From assembly GCA_963762575.1 (NCBI GenBank), contig CAVXLL010000022.1, forward strand, positions 47,039 to 111,038: 64,000 nucleotides of DNA, read 5' to 3'. The translations under genes and the position numbers were made by a program. The DNA is from AP-15 sp963762575. Lineage in GTDB: Bacteria; Pseudomonadota; Alphaproteobacteria; ATCC43930; CGMCC-115725. The notes under the pieces are model-generated. The model was given only the letters and a program-made list of their open reading frames with translations. It ran no database searches and was not told the DNA's origin. This document shows, in pieces, positions 46,967-55,368 of this stretch; the first letter of the stretch is position 1, and the number at the start of each line of letters is the position of its first letter.

Positions 46967-48271
46967 ATGCTGACAGATCGCTTTGGCCTCGCCCTATCCA
47001 CCGCGTCCGCGGAGGCGCGGGATGCTTACGTCCAGGCGTCCGATCTGGCGCTGACATTTTATCCAGGCGCGGCCGAGGCTTATGACCGCGCCATCGCCGC
47101 CGATCCGGGTTTTGCCCTGGCCTACGTGGGCAAAGCGCAGGTGCTGATGAGGCAGGGCGATCTCGCGGCAGCACGGGCGGAGCTGGCGGCGGCGCAACAG
47201 GCGGCAATCGGCCTGTCAGAGCGCGAAGCCAGCCACATCGGGTTCTTCGACCTGGTATTCGCGAGCCGGACGGAGGCCGCAATCGCCGCCTTGCACGCGC
47301 ATTTGGCTGCATGGCCATGCGACTCGCTGGTGGTTTCCGTAGCCGCGAACCCGAACGGCCTCATCGGCGGCTCGGGTCGGATCGGACAGAAGCGCCGGAT
47401 AGCGCAGCTGATGGACAGCCTCGCTCGGCATTACGGCGATGATTTCTGGTTCCTCTCCTATCATGCCATGGCGCTGTCCGAGGATGGGCAGCTCGCGGCG
47501 GCCCGAGCCAAGATCGAGCAATCGGTCGCGGCCAACCCGAACAACGCGCATGGCGCGCATGGTTTTGCCCATGTCTGCTACGAGAGCGGCGAGCCGGAGA
47601 CGGCCCGCGCTTACCTCTCATCGTGGCTCGCCAGCTATCCGCGCGACGGCTTTTTCCACGGCCATTTGAGCTGGCATCAATCGCTCTGCGAAATCCAAGC
47701 GGGGAACTGGGAAGCAGCGCAGCGGCTGTACCGGGACGCCATTGCGCTGGACCGGCACAGCGGCGGACCGCAGCAGAAAATCTCCGATGGGGCGGCGTAT
47801 TTGTGGCGTTCCGAACTAGCCGGTCAGGCGCGCGACGACGCCGCCTGGCGCGGGCTATACGATTACGCGACCAGCGCATTGCCGCGGCCGGGCAATGGGC
47901 TCGCCGATCTGCACGTCATCCTGGGGCAGGCCATCATGGGAGATGACGCGGCGCTCGACGCCCGTGCTCGGCAAATCGAGGAGTTGGCGCGCGATGGGCG
48001 TTACCCGTCCGGCTTATACCTTCCCGCGCTGGCGAACGGCTTCGCTGCGTTCGAGCGCGGGGACTTCTCCGGCGCGATCGAGGCGCTTGCCGCGGTGGCC
48101 GGGCAAAACGAACGCATTGGCGGCAGCCGCGCGCAGCACGACCTAATTGAGTTCACCTTGCTGCGGGCATTTATCGAGACCAATCGGTTGGATGAGGTGC
48201 GGCGTCTGCTCGGCGCGAGGAGGCCGGGTGCCGCGGGCGTTCCGGTCCTGGGGGTCGCGGCGGTGCATTGA
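46967..48271 (+). CDS. Tetratricopeptide-repeat protein, TTC38-like
   Basis: The 434-residue protein begins MLTDRFGLALSTASAEARDA and includes YVQASDLALTFYPGAAEAYD, then DPGFALAYVGKAQVLMRQGD, HAMALSEDGQLAAARAKIEQ and ESGEPETARAYLSSWLASYP, all TPR-like helix pairs. The pattern HGHLSWHQSLCEIQAGNWEA with LYRDAIA is characteristic of bacterial TTC38-family proteins. No signal peptide or enzyme motif is seen. Such proteins often accompany catabolic genes but their role is not established. Complete; the start has a good ribosome-binding site. Confidence 0.82.
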   Translation: MLTDRFGLALSTASAEARDAYVQASDLALTFYPGAAEAYDRAIAADPGFALAYVGKAQVLMRQGDLAAARAELAAAQQAAIGLSEREASHIGFFDLVFASRTEAAIAALHAHLAAWPCDSLVVSVAANPNGLIGGSGRIGQKRRIAQLMDSLARHYGDDFWFLSYHAMALSEDGQLAAARAKIEQSVAANPNNAHGAHGFAHVCYESGEPETARAYLSSWLASYPRDGFFHGHLSWHQSLCEIQAGNWEAAQRLYRDAIALDRHSGGPQQKISDGAAYLWRSELAGQARDDAAWRGLYDYATSALPRPGNGLADLHVILGQAIMGDDAALDARARQIEELARDGRYPSGLYLPALANGFAAFERGDFSGAIEALAAVAGQNERIGGSRAQHDLIEFTLLRAFIETNRLDEVRRLLGARRPGAAGVPVLGVAAVH

Positions 48272-48427
48272 CAGATCGAGATCGAGCCGACTTGCAGACA
48301 CCCTCGCGCCCGCAACCGCACCTGGGTTGCGTGTTCACGGGTTATCTGGCCTAAGCCCGACGATTGGCGAGCCGATACGTCTACTTCCGGATTAAACCTG
48401 AGTTAGATCGTGCTCACCGGAGGTCAG

Positions 48428-48575
48428 CTTGTTTGGCTGACAAGCGGGGTTTTGTGCCAATACTGCCGTTTGCTCAGACGAACAGCAGGCCACTCCCCTT
48501 GTCGGCAACGCAGATCTGCGCTTCGGTGCCGCTGTTTCAACCAAGTATCTCAAACTTCAGCCTGAATAGCCGGTC
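48428..48575 (+). promoter_or_regulatory. Leader sequence duplicated from the 815-2059 amidohydrolase
   Basis: This stretch parallels about 700-814: TTGTTTGGCTGACAAGCGGG here against TTGTTTGGTTGGCAAGCGGG there, and GCGCTTCGGTGCCGCTGTT shared just before the start codon. About 38 extra bases are present in this copy. Conservation of non-coding sequence between paralogues suggests a functional promoter or leader. Confidence 0.5.
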
Positions 48576-48740
48576 ATGAAGACAATCCTTTCCCATTCGA
48601 ACCTGATCGACTCTGTCGAGCCCAAAGTGCAGCCGGATACTGCTGTGCTGATCGAGGATGGCCGCATTCGCGCCATCCTGCCAAGCGCAGCGGCGCGCAG
48701 CGCCGGCGACGCGCAGGTGATCGATCTCAAAGGCGGGTAC
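48576..48740 (+). pseudogene. N-terminal fragment of an amidohydrolase (paralogue of 815-2059)
   Basis: The first 54 codons, MKTILSHSNLIDSVEPKVQP and TAVLIEDGRIRAILPSAAAR, up to DLKGGY match the start of the gene at 815 with mostly conservative changes (roughly four in five bases the same by eye). After GGY the match stops; the DVHIHP metal motif that should follow is absent. It is a truncated second copy, cut immediately upstream of the SDR operon. Confidence 0.85.
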
Positions 48741-48840
48741 CGATCAGCGGCACCACTATCCCAGTCTCCACCCTCCTTCTCTCCAAAAACTAGCGGCCGG
48801 CGCACGTTTCTGAAACACTGTGCAGCACGGGCGCATCGAG

Positions 48841-49632
48841 ATGCGGGTTCCGCTTCGAACATCGTCGGGGAGATGGGGCTTGGGCAAGCTTGAGGGGAAG
48901 GTCGCGCTGGTCACCGGATCGGGGCGCAATATCGGCCGTGCGACGGTCCTGAAGTTGGCCGGCGAAGGCGCGCATGTCGTAGTTAACGCGCGCTCCAATC
49001 AGCAGGAGGCTGAGACGGTCGCGCGCGAGGCCCGCGATCTCGGGGTTAAGGCCGTCCCCGTGCTCGCCGACGTCGGCAAAAAGGCTGAGGTCGAGGCGCT
49101 GGCCGCCAAGGCGCTGGCCGAGTTCGGCCGGGTCGACATCCTGATCAACAATGCCGCGATCCGGCCGCATAAGCCGTTCACCGAAACGACCAACGCGGAT
49201 TGGGAGTTGGTTCGGGGTGTGGTTCTCGATGGCGCGCTTTACCTGACGCGCGCGCTGATCGAGCCAATGGTCAAGAATCGCTACGGGCGCATTCTGTTCT
49301 TTGTCGGCGACGGCGCGATTTCCGCTCGCGGCACCGGCCGCACTCATTTATCTGCAGCGAAGATGGGGCTGATCGGCATGGCGCGCGGGCTTGCCTCCGA
49401 ATTCGCGCCGCATAACATCCGGGTTAATGTCGTTTCGCCCGGCAGCATCGATACACGCCGCGACAATCCCGAGTGGTATCGGGGTCGCCTGCCGAACGCC
49501 GACGGCATCCCGCTCGGCCGGCTAGGCAGCGTCGACGAGATCGCCGCAACCTGCCTGTTCCTAGTCAGCGAGGATGGCGGCTTCATCACCGGCCAGACGA
49601 TCCACGTCAATGGCGGCGCGCACTATTATTGA
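48841..49632 (+). CDS. SDR-family protein lacking the catalytic tyrosine
   Basis: The 263-residue protein has the Rossmann core of short-chain dehydrogenases: KLEGKVALVTGSGRNIGRAT (cofactor loop), VDILINNAAIRPHKPF and IRVNVVSPGSIDTRRDNP. At the active site the usual Tyr-x-x-x-Lys is Leu-Ser-Ala-Ala-Lys (L170, K174, RTHLSAAKMGL), and the serine position has aspartate or glycine (FFVGDGAIS). It may be catalytically inactive, regulatory, or use another residue. The start is uncertain: ATG at 48841 or a TTG at about 48880 closer to the conserved part. It begins an SDR-SDR-amidase-MmgE/PrpD run. Confidence 0.85.
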   Translation: MRVPLRTSSGRWGLGKLEGKVALVTGSGRNIGRATVLKLAGEGAHVVVNARSNQQEAETVAREARDLGVKAVPVLADVGKKAEVEALAAKALAEFGRVDILINNAAIRPHKPFTETTNADWELVRGVVLDGALYLTRALIEPMVKNRYGRILFFVGDGAISARGTGRTHLSAAKMGLIGMARGLASEFAPHNIRVNVVSPGSIDTRRDNPEWYRGRLPNADGIPLGRLGSVDEIAATCLFLVSEDGGFITGQTIHVNGGAHYY

Positions 49633-49786
49633 CTGCAGCTGATACCGTCGAGCAGGTGTTGCCACTCATCAGGAACAGGATCCGAACCAGGAAGAGCGGA
49701 TATCGAGTCCGGCGTCGAGATCGAGTGCATCGGTCTCGCCGGCGAAAGTGAAAGAGCGACTTGGAGTCGTTCGGGGGAGTGGCGGC

Positions 49787-50584
49787 ATGGATCTGAAACT
49801 GGCCGGCAAGGTCGTGCTGATTACCGGGTCGAGCCGCGGGATAGGGTTGGCTACCGCCAAGGCGTTTGCTGCCGAGGGTTGTCCGATCATTTTGTCGGCT
49901 CGCTCGGCCGAGCAGCTGAACGATGCGGAAGCGGCACTGCGCAGCACCGGCGCCACAGTGGCGGCTCACGCAGCCGATGTCGCGGATCCTGCCGATGCAG
50001 CCCGGCTGATCGACGCCACGGTCGCCGCCCATGGCGGCATCGATATCCTGGTCAACAATGTGGGCGGTGGCGGCGGCGGTGCGCGCATTTCGGACAGCAG
50101 CGACGACGACTGGCGCGGCGCGCTGGAACGCAACCTGATCCAGACCGTGCGCATGATGCGGCTGGCCTTGCCGCATATGAAGGGCCGGCCGGGAGCCGCG
50201 GTGATCAACATCGCATCGATTTCCGGTTGGACCCCGCAGCTCGCGATGTCGGGGCAGTACGGCGCGGCGAAGGCGGCGCTGATTTTCGACACCGAGCGCT
50301 GGGCGCTGGAGTTCGTGCCCTACGGCATTCGCGTCAACACCGTCTCTCCGGGCTCTATCCTGGTTGAGGGCAACGGCTGGGACCGTTACCGCCTCGCCAA
50401 TCAGGATTATTTCGAAGATTACGTCCGGCACGGTTTCCCGATGGGCCGGCTCGGCACCGCCGAGGAGGTCGCGGATGTGATCGTTTTCGCGGCGTCGCCG
50501 CGCGCTCATTGGATCAACGGACGCAACATTCCGGTGGACGGCTTGGAGCAGCCGCATGCGCCCCTCGACCGCCGTCCGTTCTAG
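49787..50584 (+). CDS. Short-chain dehydrogenase/reductase, classical
   Basis: The 265-residue enzyme starts MDLKLAGKVVLITGSSRGIG with the TGxxxGxG cofactor motif. It has LVNNVGGGGGGARISD (an unusually glycine-rich loop after NNVG), the catalytic serine in INIASISGW, and YGAAK with tyrosine and lysine in place. GIRVNTVSPGS follows. The ATG at 49787 has GGGGGAG upstream; an in-frame start 13 codons earlier is weaker. It lies between the tyrosine-less SDR and the amidase in one direction, suggesting a shared catabolic route. NAD(P) preference is not clear. Confidence 0.9.
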   Translation: MDLKLAGKVVLITGSSRGIGLATAKAFAAEGCPIILSARSAEQLNDAEAALRSTGATVAAHAADVADPADAARLIDATVAAHGGIDILVNNVGGGGGGARISDSSDDDWRGALERNLIQTVRMMRLALPHMKGRPGAAVINIASISGWTPQLAMSGQYGAAKAALIFDTERWALEFVPYGIRVNTVSPGSILVEGNGWDRYRLANQDYFEDYVRHGFPMGRLGTAEEVADVIVFAASPRAHWINGRNIPVDGLEQPHAPLDRRPF

Positions 50585-50626
50585 ATTTCATCGGCTCCTA
50601 TTGGCGCACCTTAACAGGAGATGACG

Positions 50627-52042
50627 ATGCCGAGCGATCCGCTGTCCCGTCCACTGATCGAGATTGCGCGTGATTTGCGCGAAAGGCGGGCGAGCGCTCG
50701 AGAACTGGTCGAGGCTGCAATTGCCCGGCACGAGCGGTTTGGAGAACGGCTTCACGCCTATTCGTTTTGGGCGCCGGATCAGGCCCGAGCCGTCGCCGAC
50801 GCGGCCGACGCCGCATTCGCCGCCGGTGTTTCGGCCGGCCCGCTGCAGGGATTGCCGGTCTCGATCAAGGACCTGTTCGCCGCCGCCGGATACCCTTGCT
50901 TTGCCGGATCGAGCCGGCGGCTACCGGCCGACCCTTGGGAACGGGACGGGCCTCTGGTCGCGAGGCTGCGCCGTCAGCTCGGCGTGATCATGGGGAAAAC
51001 CCATATGGTCGAGTTCGCGTTCGGCGGCACCGGCCAGAACAGCCATTACGGAGCGCCGCACAACCCGTGGGATCCGGCCGCCCACCGTTCGGTCGGCGGA
51101 TCGTCGAGCGGCGCTGGCGTCAGTCTGCTTGAAGGCTCGGCATTGCTCGCGTTCGGCAGCGACACGGCGGGCTCGGTACGCATCCCCGCCTGCATGACCA
51201 GCAATGCCGGCTTGAAGGTCACAATCGGGCGCTGGTCCACCGAAGGCGTCGTGCCTCTTTCCTTTACTTTCGACACGCCAGGGCTGCTGGCGAGTAGCGT
51301 CTCGGACCTGGCCTACGGCTTTGCTGCGCTCGATCCTTCGGGCATCGATCCGTCCGCCTTGATCGCGCAAGGGAGCGCGCGTGACTTGGCCGGGGTTCGC
51401 CTTGGCGTCGGCGACCCGTTTCTGTGGCGCGACTGCGATCCCGGAATTGCCGAAACCGTACAGGAGGCGATCGACGCTCTCGTTCGCGCCGGCGCGATTG
51501 CGCGCGACTTCACCTTGCCGGAGACGGAAGCGGCCTACGGCGTGTTTCTCGATGGTGGCCTCAGCGCCATCGAGCTGCGCAGCTTTCTGGATCGGGAGCT
51601 GCCGGAGTGGCTGGATCAGCTCGACCCGGTGATCGCGCCGGCGGTGCGCAACGCCGAGAGCCTGAGCGCGCGGGAGTACCTGGCCCGTGTTGCCCGCCTT
51701 ACCAAACTCGCGCGGGCGGCGGCGCCGCGGCTCGATGCCATCGACGTCATTGCTTCGCCGACATTGTGCCTGACCCCGCCGCTGATGTCGGAGGTAGCCG
51801 ACGCCAACAGTCATCTCCGGGTCAACCGCCGCATTGTCCGCAATACGGTTTGGGTCAATTACCTCGGCCTCTGCGCAATCACAATGCCGGTCGGGCGCGA
51901 CCACGCCGGCATGCCTGTCGGTCTCCAGTTGACAGCGCCGGCCCATGCCGAAGAAAAGCTGCTGACGATCGCGCTCGCCGCTGAGCGAGTGCTCGGCACC
52001 AGGACGGACCGGTTCGGCACGCCACCACTGTTGGCTTCGTAA
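50627..52042 (+). CDS. Amidase (amidase-signature family)
   Basis: The 471-residue enzyme has the full amidase signature: K81 in GLPVSIKDLFAAAG, the cis-serine in SVGGSSSGAGV and nucleophile S183 in FGSDTAGSVRIPA. These form the Ser-cisSer-Lys triad that hydrolyses carboxamides, or carbamoyl/aryl amides in some members. AACAGGAG lies directly before a first ATG at 50621, leaving no spacing, so the second ATG at 50627 (MPSDPLSRPL) is the better start. It lies 42 bases after the SDR and ends one base before the MmgE/PrpD gene. Cytoplasmic; substrate unknown. Confidence 0.92.
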   Translation: MPSDPLSRPLIEIARDLRERRASARELVEAAIARHERFGERLHAYSFWAPDQARAVADAADAAFAAGVSAGPLQGLPVSIKDLFAAAGYPCFAGSSRRLPADPWERDGPLVARLRRQLGVIMGKTHMVEFAFGGTGQNSHYGAPHNPWDPAAHRSVGGSSSGAGVSLLEGSALLAFGSDTAGSVRIPACMTSNAGLKVTIGRWSTEGVVPLSFTFDTPGLLASSVSDLAYGFAALDPSGIDPSALIAQGSARDLAGVRLGVGDPFLWRDCDPGIAETVQEAIDALVRAGAIARDFTLPETEAAYGVFLDGGLSAIELRSFLDRELPEWLDQLDPVIAPAVRNAESLSAREYLARVARLTKLARAAAPRLDAIDVIASPTLCLTPPLMSEVADANSHLRVNRRIVRNTVWVNYLGLCAITMPVGRDHAGMPVGLQLTAPAHAEEKLLTIALAAERVLGTRTDRFGTPPLLAS

Positions 52043-52043
52043 G

Positions 52044-53414
52044 ATGATAACCGACGATCCTGCCTGGGCTCTCGCCCAGCATGTCTGCCGCACGGGTTAC
52101 GCTGACCTGCCCGCGAGCGCCGTCAAATCAGCGCGCTGCGATATCCTCGACACGTTCGGCTGCATGCTCGGCGGCAGCGGCTCGCGCGGGATCGGGGAGC
52201 TGTTCGCGGTGGTGTCGCGCTGGGGCGGATTGGCGGAAAGCCGCGTGCTGCTGCGTGGCGTCAGCCTCCCGGCGCCGCAAGCCGCGCTGCTCAACGCCAG
52301 CATGGGGCATGCGCTCGATTTCGACGACACACTCGACACCGGTGGCTCGATCCATCCCGGCGTCTCGGTATTGGGTGCGGTTCTGGCGGTCTGCGACAGC
52401 CTCGGCGGCGTCACCGGAACAGAGCTGCTGTTGGCGGTCGCGTTGGGTCTCGACGTGTCGTGCCGCGTCGCACTCGCCAGCACCGTCGATCGGGGCTGGC
52501 ATCGTACGGCGGCGATGGGCGTCTTCGGCGCCGCGGCCGCCACCGGCAAGCTGTTGCGCTTGACCCCGGAGCAGATGCTGGCTGCGTTCGGGATCGCCTA
52601 CAGCCACTCCGCCGGCAATCGGCAATGCATTCTGGACGGCGCACTGACCAAGCGCATGCAGGCCGGTCAGGCCGCCAGCGCCGGCGTCTTCTCGGCGATC
52701 CTGTCGCAGACCGGGTTCACCGGCGCGTACAATATCTTCAATGGCCGTTTCGGGTTTTTCGAACTGTATCAGCCCGATGGATACGACGCCGGGATACTGC
52801 TTCGCGATCTGGGGACAGCGTTCCGCGGCGAGGCGCTGAGCTACAAGCCCTACCCGTGCGGCCGGCCGCTGCACGCGGCGATTGACGCCGCCCTGGCGGC
52901 TCGTACCCAGCTTCAGATCGAGCGCGCCGACGACATCACGGCCGTGACGATCGAGGCGGACCCCGCCGGTCACGGCGATCAGTTCGAGCGCGGCCCGGCC
53001 AAGCGGCGGCCTACCCAAGTCGTCGAGGCGCAGTTCGCTCAGCCGTTTCTCGTGGCCACCGCTCTGGTCCACGGCAAGATCGGAATCGCGGAGGTGGATG
53101 GGCTCGGGAATTCGGCGGTGCTGGCCTTGTCAGACCGGATCGCAGGGATGGCGCGCCAGGACCGCCGGAAAGGATCGCTGAGCATCACAGTGACGAGGAC
53201 GGACGGCCGCTCGGTCACGGTCGAGGCCACCGACCCGATTGGCTCGCCGAAAAAGCCGCTCAGCGATGCCCAGTTCGCGGCGAAATTCCGCGACTGTGCG
53301 CGCAATGCGATGCGGCCGCTGTCCGATGCGAGCGTCGATGCGACGCTGACGGCGATCGGCCGGTTGGAAATGCTGGCCGATGCACGGGAGCTGATGTCGC
53401 CGTTTGCCGGTTAA
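52044..53414 (+). CDS. MmgE/PrpD-family protein
   Basis: The 456-residue protein belongs to the MmgE/PrpD family, which includes 2-methylcitrate dehydratase, cis-aconitate decarboxylase and iminodisuccinate epimerase. Typical blocks are ALLNASMGHALDFDDTLDTG, GWHRTAAMGVFGAAAATGKL, SAGNRQCILDGALTKRMQAG and SYKPYPCGRPLHAAIDAALA. Within the family the reaction cannot be assigned by eye. The start codon follows the amidase stop by one base, so the two are co-translated or tightly coupled. It may dehydrate or isomerise the acid released by the amidase. Complete. Confidence 0.9.
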   Translation: MITDDPAWALAQHVCRTGYADLPASAVKSARCDILDTFGCMLGGSGSRGIGELFAVVSRWGGLAESRVLLRGVSLPAPQAALLNASMGHALDFDDTLDTGGSIHPGVSVLGAVLAVCDSLGGVTGTELLLAVALGLDVSCRVALASTVDRGWHRTAAMGVFGAAAATGKLLRLTPEQMLAAFGIAYSHSAGNRQCILDGALTKRMQAGQAASAGVFSAILSQTGFTGAYNIFNGRFGFFELYQPDGYDAGILLRDLGTAFRGEALSYKPYPCGRPLHAAIDAALAARTQLQIERADDITAVTIEADPAGHGDQFERGPAKRRPTQVVEAQFAQPFLVATALVHGKIGIAEVDGLGNSAVLALSDRIAGMARQDRRKGSLSITVTRTDGRSVTVEATDPIGSPKKPLSDAQFAAKFRDCARNAMRPLSDASVDATLTAIGRLEMLADARELMSPFAG

Positions 53415-53587
53415 CACGAACGGCGAGGATCAAGCGACGCCGATCATAGACGTCCAGGTACACGCGTACGATCACAACGATGCGTGGTACGGGACGGTAA
53501 ATCAGCGTGCCGCTTCACGTAGTTTTAACGCACACGAGTTCTGATATCGCTGCGAATGGGGGATGCCAAAACGGAAGGGACTTAGTC

Positions 53588-53887
53588 ATGCGTCTACCTG
53601 TCTTCGTATCGCTCGCTCTCGCTTCAGGCGTCGTTTCTTTTGCCGCGTCTGCCTGCGACACCCGCGTTGATTACGGCAACAAAATCAATCAGCTGCAAAC
53701 CGAATATCAGGCGGCAGTCGGTCAGGCAGCCAACGCTTACGTTGAAAAGACCATGTACAGCGTTAGGCCGCGCTATTCCAATCTGGTTGATTGGAGAAAT
53801 TCTGTTAACCTTGCTTTAAACAATTATACTCTCGGCACCCAACAGACGTATGACAATTACATGGTCAGTGCCTGCGTGTGGTGGTAA
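53588..53887 (+). CDS. Small secreted protein, unknown family
   Basis: The 99-residue product starts MRLPVFVSLALASGVVSFAA with a clear signal peptide and probable cleavage after ASA, leaving a mature chain beginning CDTRVDYGNKINQLQTEYQA. That mature N-terminal cysteine could also be read as a weak lipoprotein site. The chain is helical and rich in Asn, Tyr and Gln, with a second cysteine near the end (SACVWW). Base composition is visibly lower in GC than the neighbours, which suggests recent acquisition. A GGAAGGGA ribosome-binding site lies upstream. I do not recognise the family. Confidence 0.65.
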   Translation: MRLPVFVSLALASGVVSFAASACDTRVDYGNKINQLQTEYQAAVGQAANAYVEKTMYSVRPRYSNLVDWRNSVNLALNNYTLGTQQTYDNYMVSACVWW

Positions 53888-53901
53888 CCCAAAGTTGTCT
53901 T

Positions 53902-53924
53902 AAAGCCAAACACATTTCGGCTTT
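53902..53924 (+). terminator. Weak hairpin after the small secreted protein gene
   Basis: AAAGCC (53902-53907) and GGCTTT (53919-53924) pair, extended by AAA/TTT with a bulged C. The stem lies 14 bases after the stop codon and is followed by CTCT rather than a T-run. It may act as a terminator. Confidence 0.35.
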
Positions 53925-54192
53925 CTCTGGTAGCAGAATCATAGGGTCCATAGGGGGTATAGGCTGCCTTGGATAGCCGAAGATCCTCTATGACCCCTCT
54001 CCCTATCCCCGACCGCCGTGGGGCGCCGATCGGAACCCCGGCAGGCAAGCAATGCGCTGATTTGATCGGGTTCCCACGGTTCCCTGCTGGACCTGCCGAG
54101 TACCGAAGCACGTCTTCATATTTGTCAGCGATCACTGACCCCGCATGGCTGTTCAGACAAACCGGATGTGAAATACCTTGTCAATCCCATTA

Positions 54193-55029
54193 TCAACAGG
54201 CCAAAAACTCCTGCAGCAACCCGTTTACCACCTGTGGTGCGTCTTGCTGCACCCAGTGGGATACACCGGGCAGATGCTCCACTCTCAGATTTCGTACGTA
54301 GCGCTCAGTGCCGTTCAGGCAGATCGAGTCCAGCGCCACATCAGGCTCGCCCCATACCACCAAGGTCGGCACCTCGATCAACTGCGCCAGGTTCAGCCTT
54401 CGCGAGCTCCGCAGCCGTACTGCCCGATACCAGTTCAGCATCGCTGTCGCAGCGCCGGGCTCGGTGATCTGCCTAGTGTAGACGGCCAGCACGTCCGCTG
54501 GCAGCGCCACGCCACCGAACATCCGGCGCACTATGGCGCCGCCATTCATTGTCAGCATCCGTTCCGGCAATCTTGGCAGCTGAAAAAAGGCCACGTACCA
54601 GGATTTGCGCAACTGCCGCCAGTGCTTCAGCGCAGCACGGAAGCACAGCGGATGCGGGTCGTTCATGATCACTAGCCGATTCAACGGTCGGCGCTGCTGG
54701 GCGGCAAAGCACCAAGCGACCATCCCGCCCCAATCATGCCCGATCAGCACGACGTTTTTGGCGTTCGCGGCCTTGATCAGCGCCGTCACATCGTCCACAA
54801 GGTGCGGCAGAGCGTAGTCTGCAACTTGCGTCGGCCGGCTGGTGCGCCCGTATCCGCGCTGATTGACGGCCCAGACGCGATAGCCCATTCGGGCCAGCAC
54901 CGGTAGCTGGTGCCGCCACGAGATGGCGTGCTCCGGAAACCCGTGCAGGCACAGCGCCAGCCTGTCACCCGTGCCCTCCTCCAGTACCTCGAAGCGCAGC
55001 CCGTTGGCCTCGACGAATTTGGTCTGCAT
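54193..55029 (-). CDS. Epoxide hydrolase-like alpha/beta hydrolase
   Basis: The 278-residue enzyme has HGFPE (29-33, oxyanion hole), an aspartate nucleophile D99 in VLIGHDWGGMVAW, a probable acid D230 in VVWGEPDVALD and histidine H258 in LPGVSHWVQQD. The aspartate nucleophile with GHDWGG indicates the epoxide hydrolase/dehalogenase branch; cap-domain Y201 in LNWYRAVRL fits epoxide hydrolases. No signal peptide. It is a single gene with long flanks on both sides. Complete. Confidence 0.9.
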   Translation of the reverse strand: MQTKFVEANGLRFEVLEEGTGDRLALCLHGFPEHAISWRHQLPVLARMGYRVWAVNQRGYGRTSRPTQVADYALPHLVDDVTALIKAANAKNVVLIGHDWGGMVAWCFAAQQRRPLNRLVIMNDPHPLCFRAALKHWRQLRKSWYVAFFQLPRLPERMLTMNGGAIVRRMFGGVALPADVLAVYTRQITEPGAATAMLNWYRAVRLRSSRRLNLAQLIEVPTLVVWGEPDVALDSICLNGTERYVRNLRVEHLPGVSHWVQQDAPQVVNGLLQEFLAC

Positions 55030-55368
55030 GTCACGGGCCCAGTAACGTTCCTGGCATTCGAATTACTCCACCACGAACACGTGCTGTTCGGCTGCTCTTT
55101 CAGCCCCTGGGTCGGCCATCGAGATTGAAGCGCAGCCGATAGCCTTGCAAAAAAAGCTGGGTCGGGCGTTTGCAGAAGCCTCGTCGCTACGCAGCCGCGA
55201 TGACCGACAAAAAGGTCATCGATCGGTTGAAACAGGACTGCCGCGCTGTATGACAAGCTCGCGGCCGGGCAAGACCCTGGACCCAGGGATCGCGATTAAT
55301 CGAGGGAAGTCCAGTGCTCAAAGTCGCCAGGGGATCAACCCTACGTTCTACCTATAACATCGCCGGCA
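55030..55368. other. Intergenic region, nothing recognised
   Basis: No gene, tRNA or strong repeat is seen in these 340 bases. It holds the upstream region of the epoxide-hydrolase-like gene and the 3' side of the amidohydrolase. Confidence 0.45.

Noticed and set aside
50921..53072. Long minus-strand frames opposite the amidase and MmgE/PrpD genes
   Set aside because: Antisense to two genes with clear motifs, low-complexity translation.
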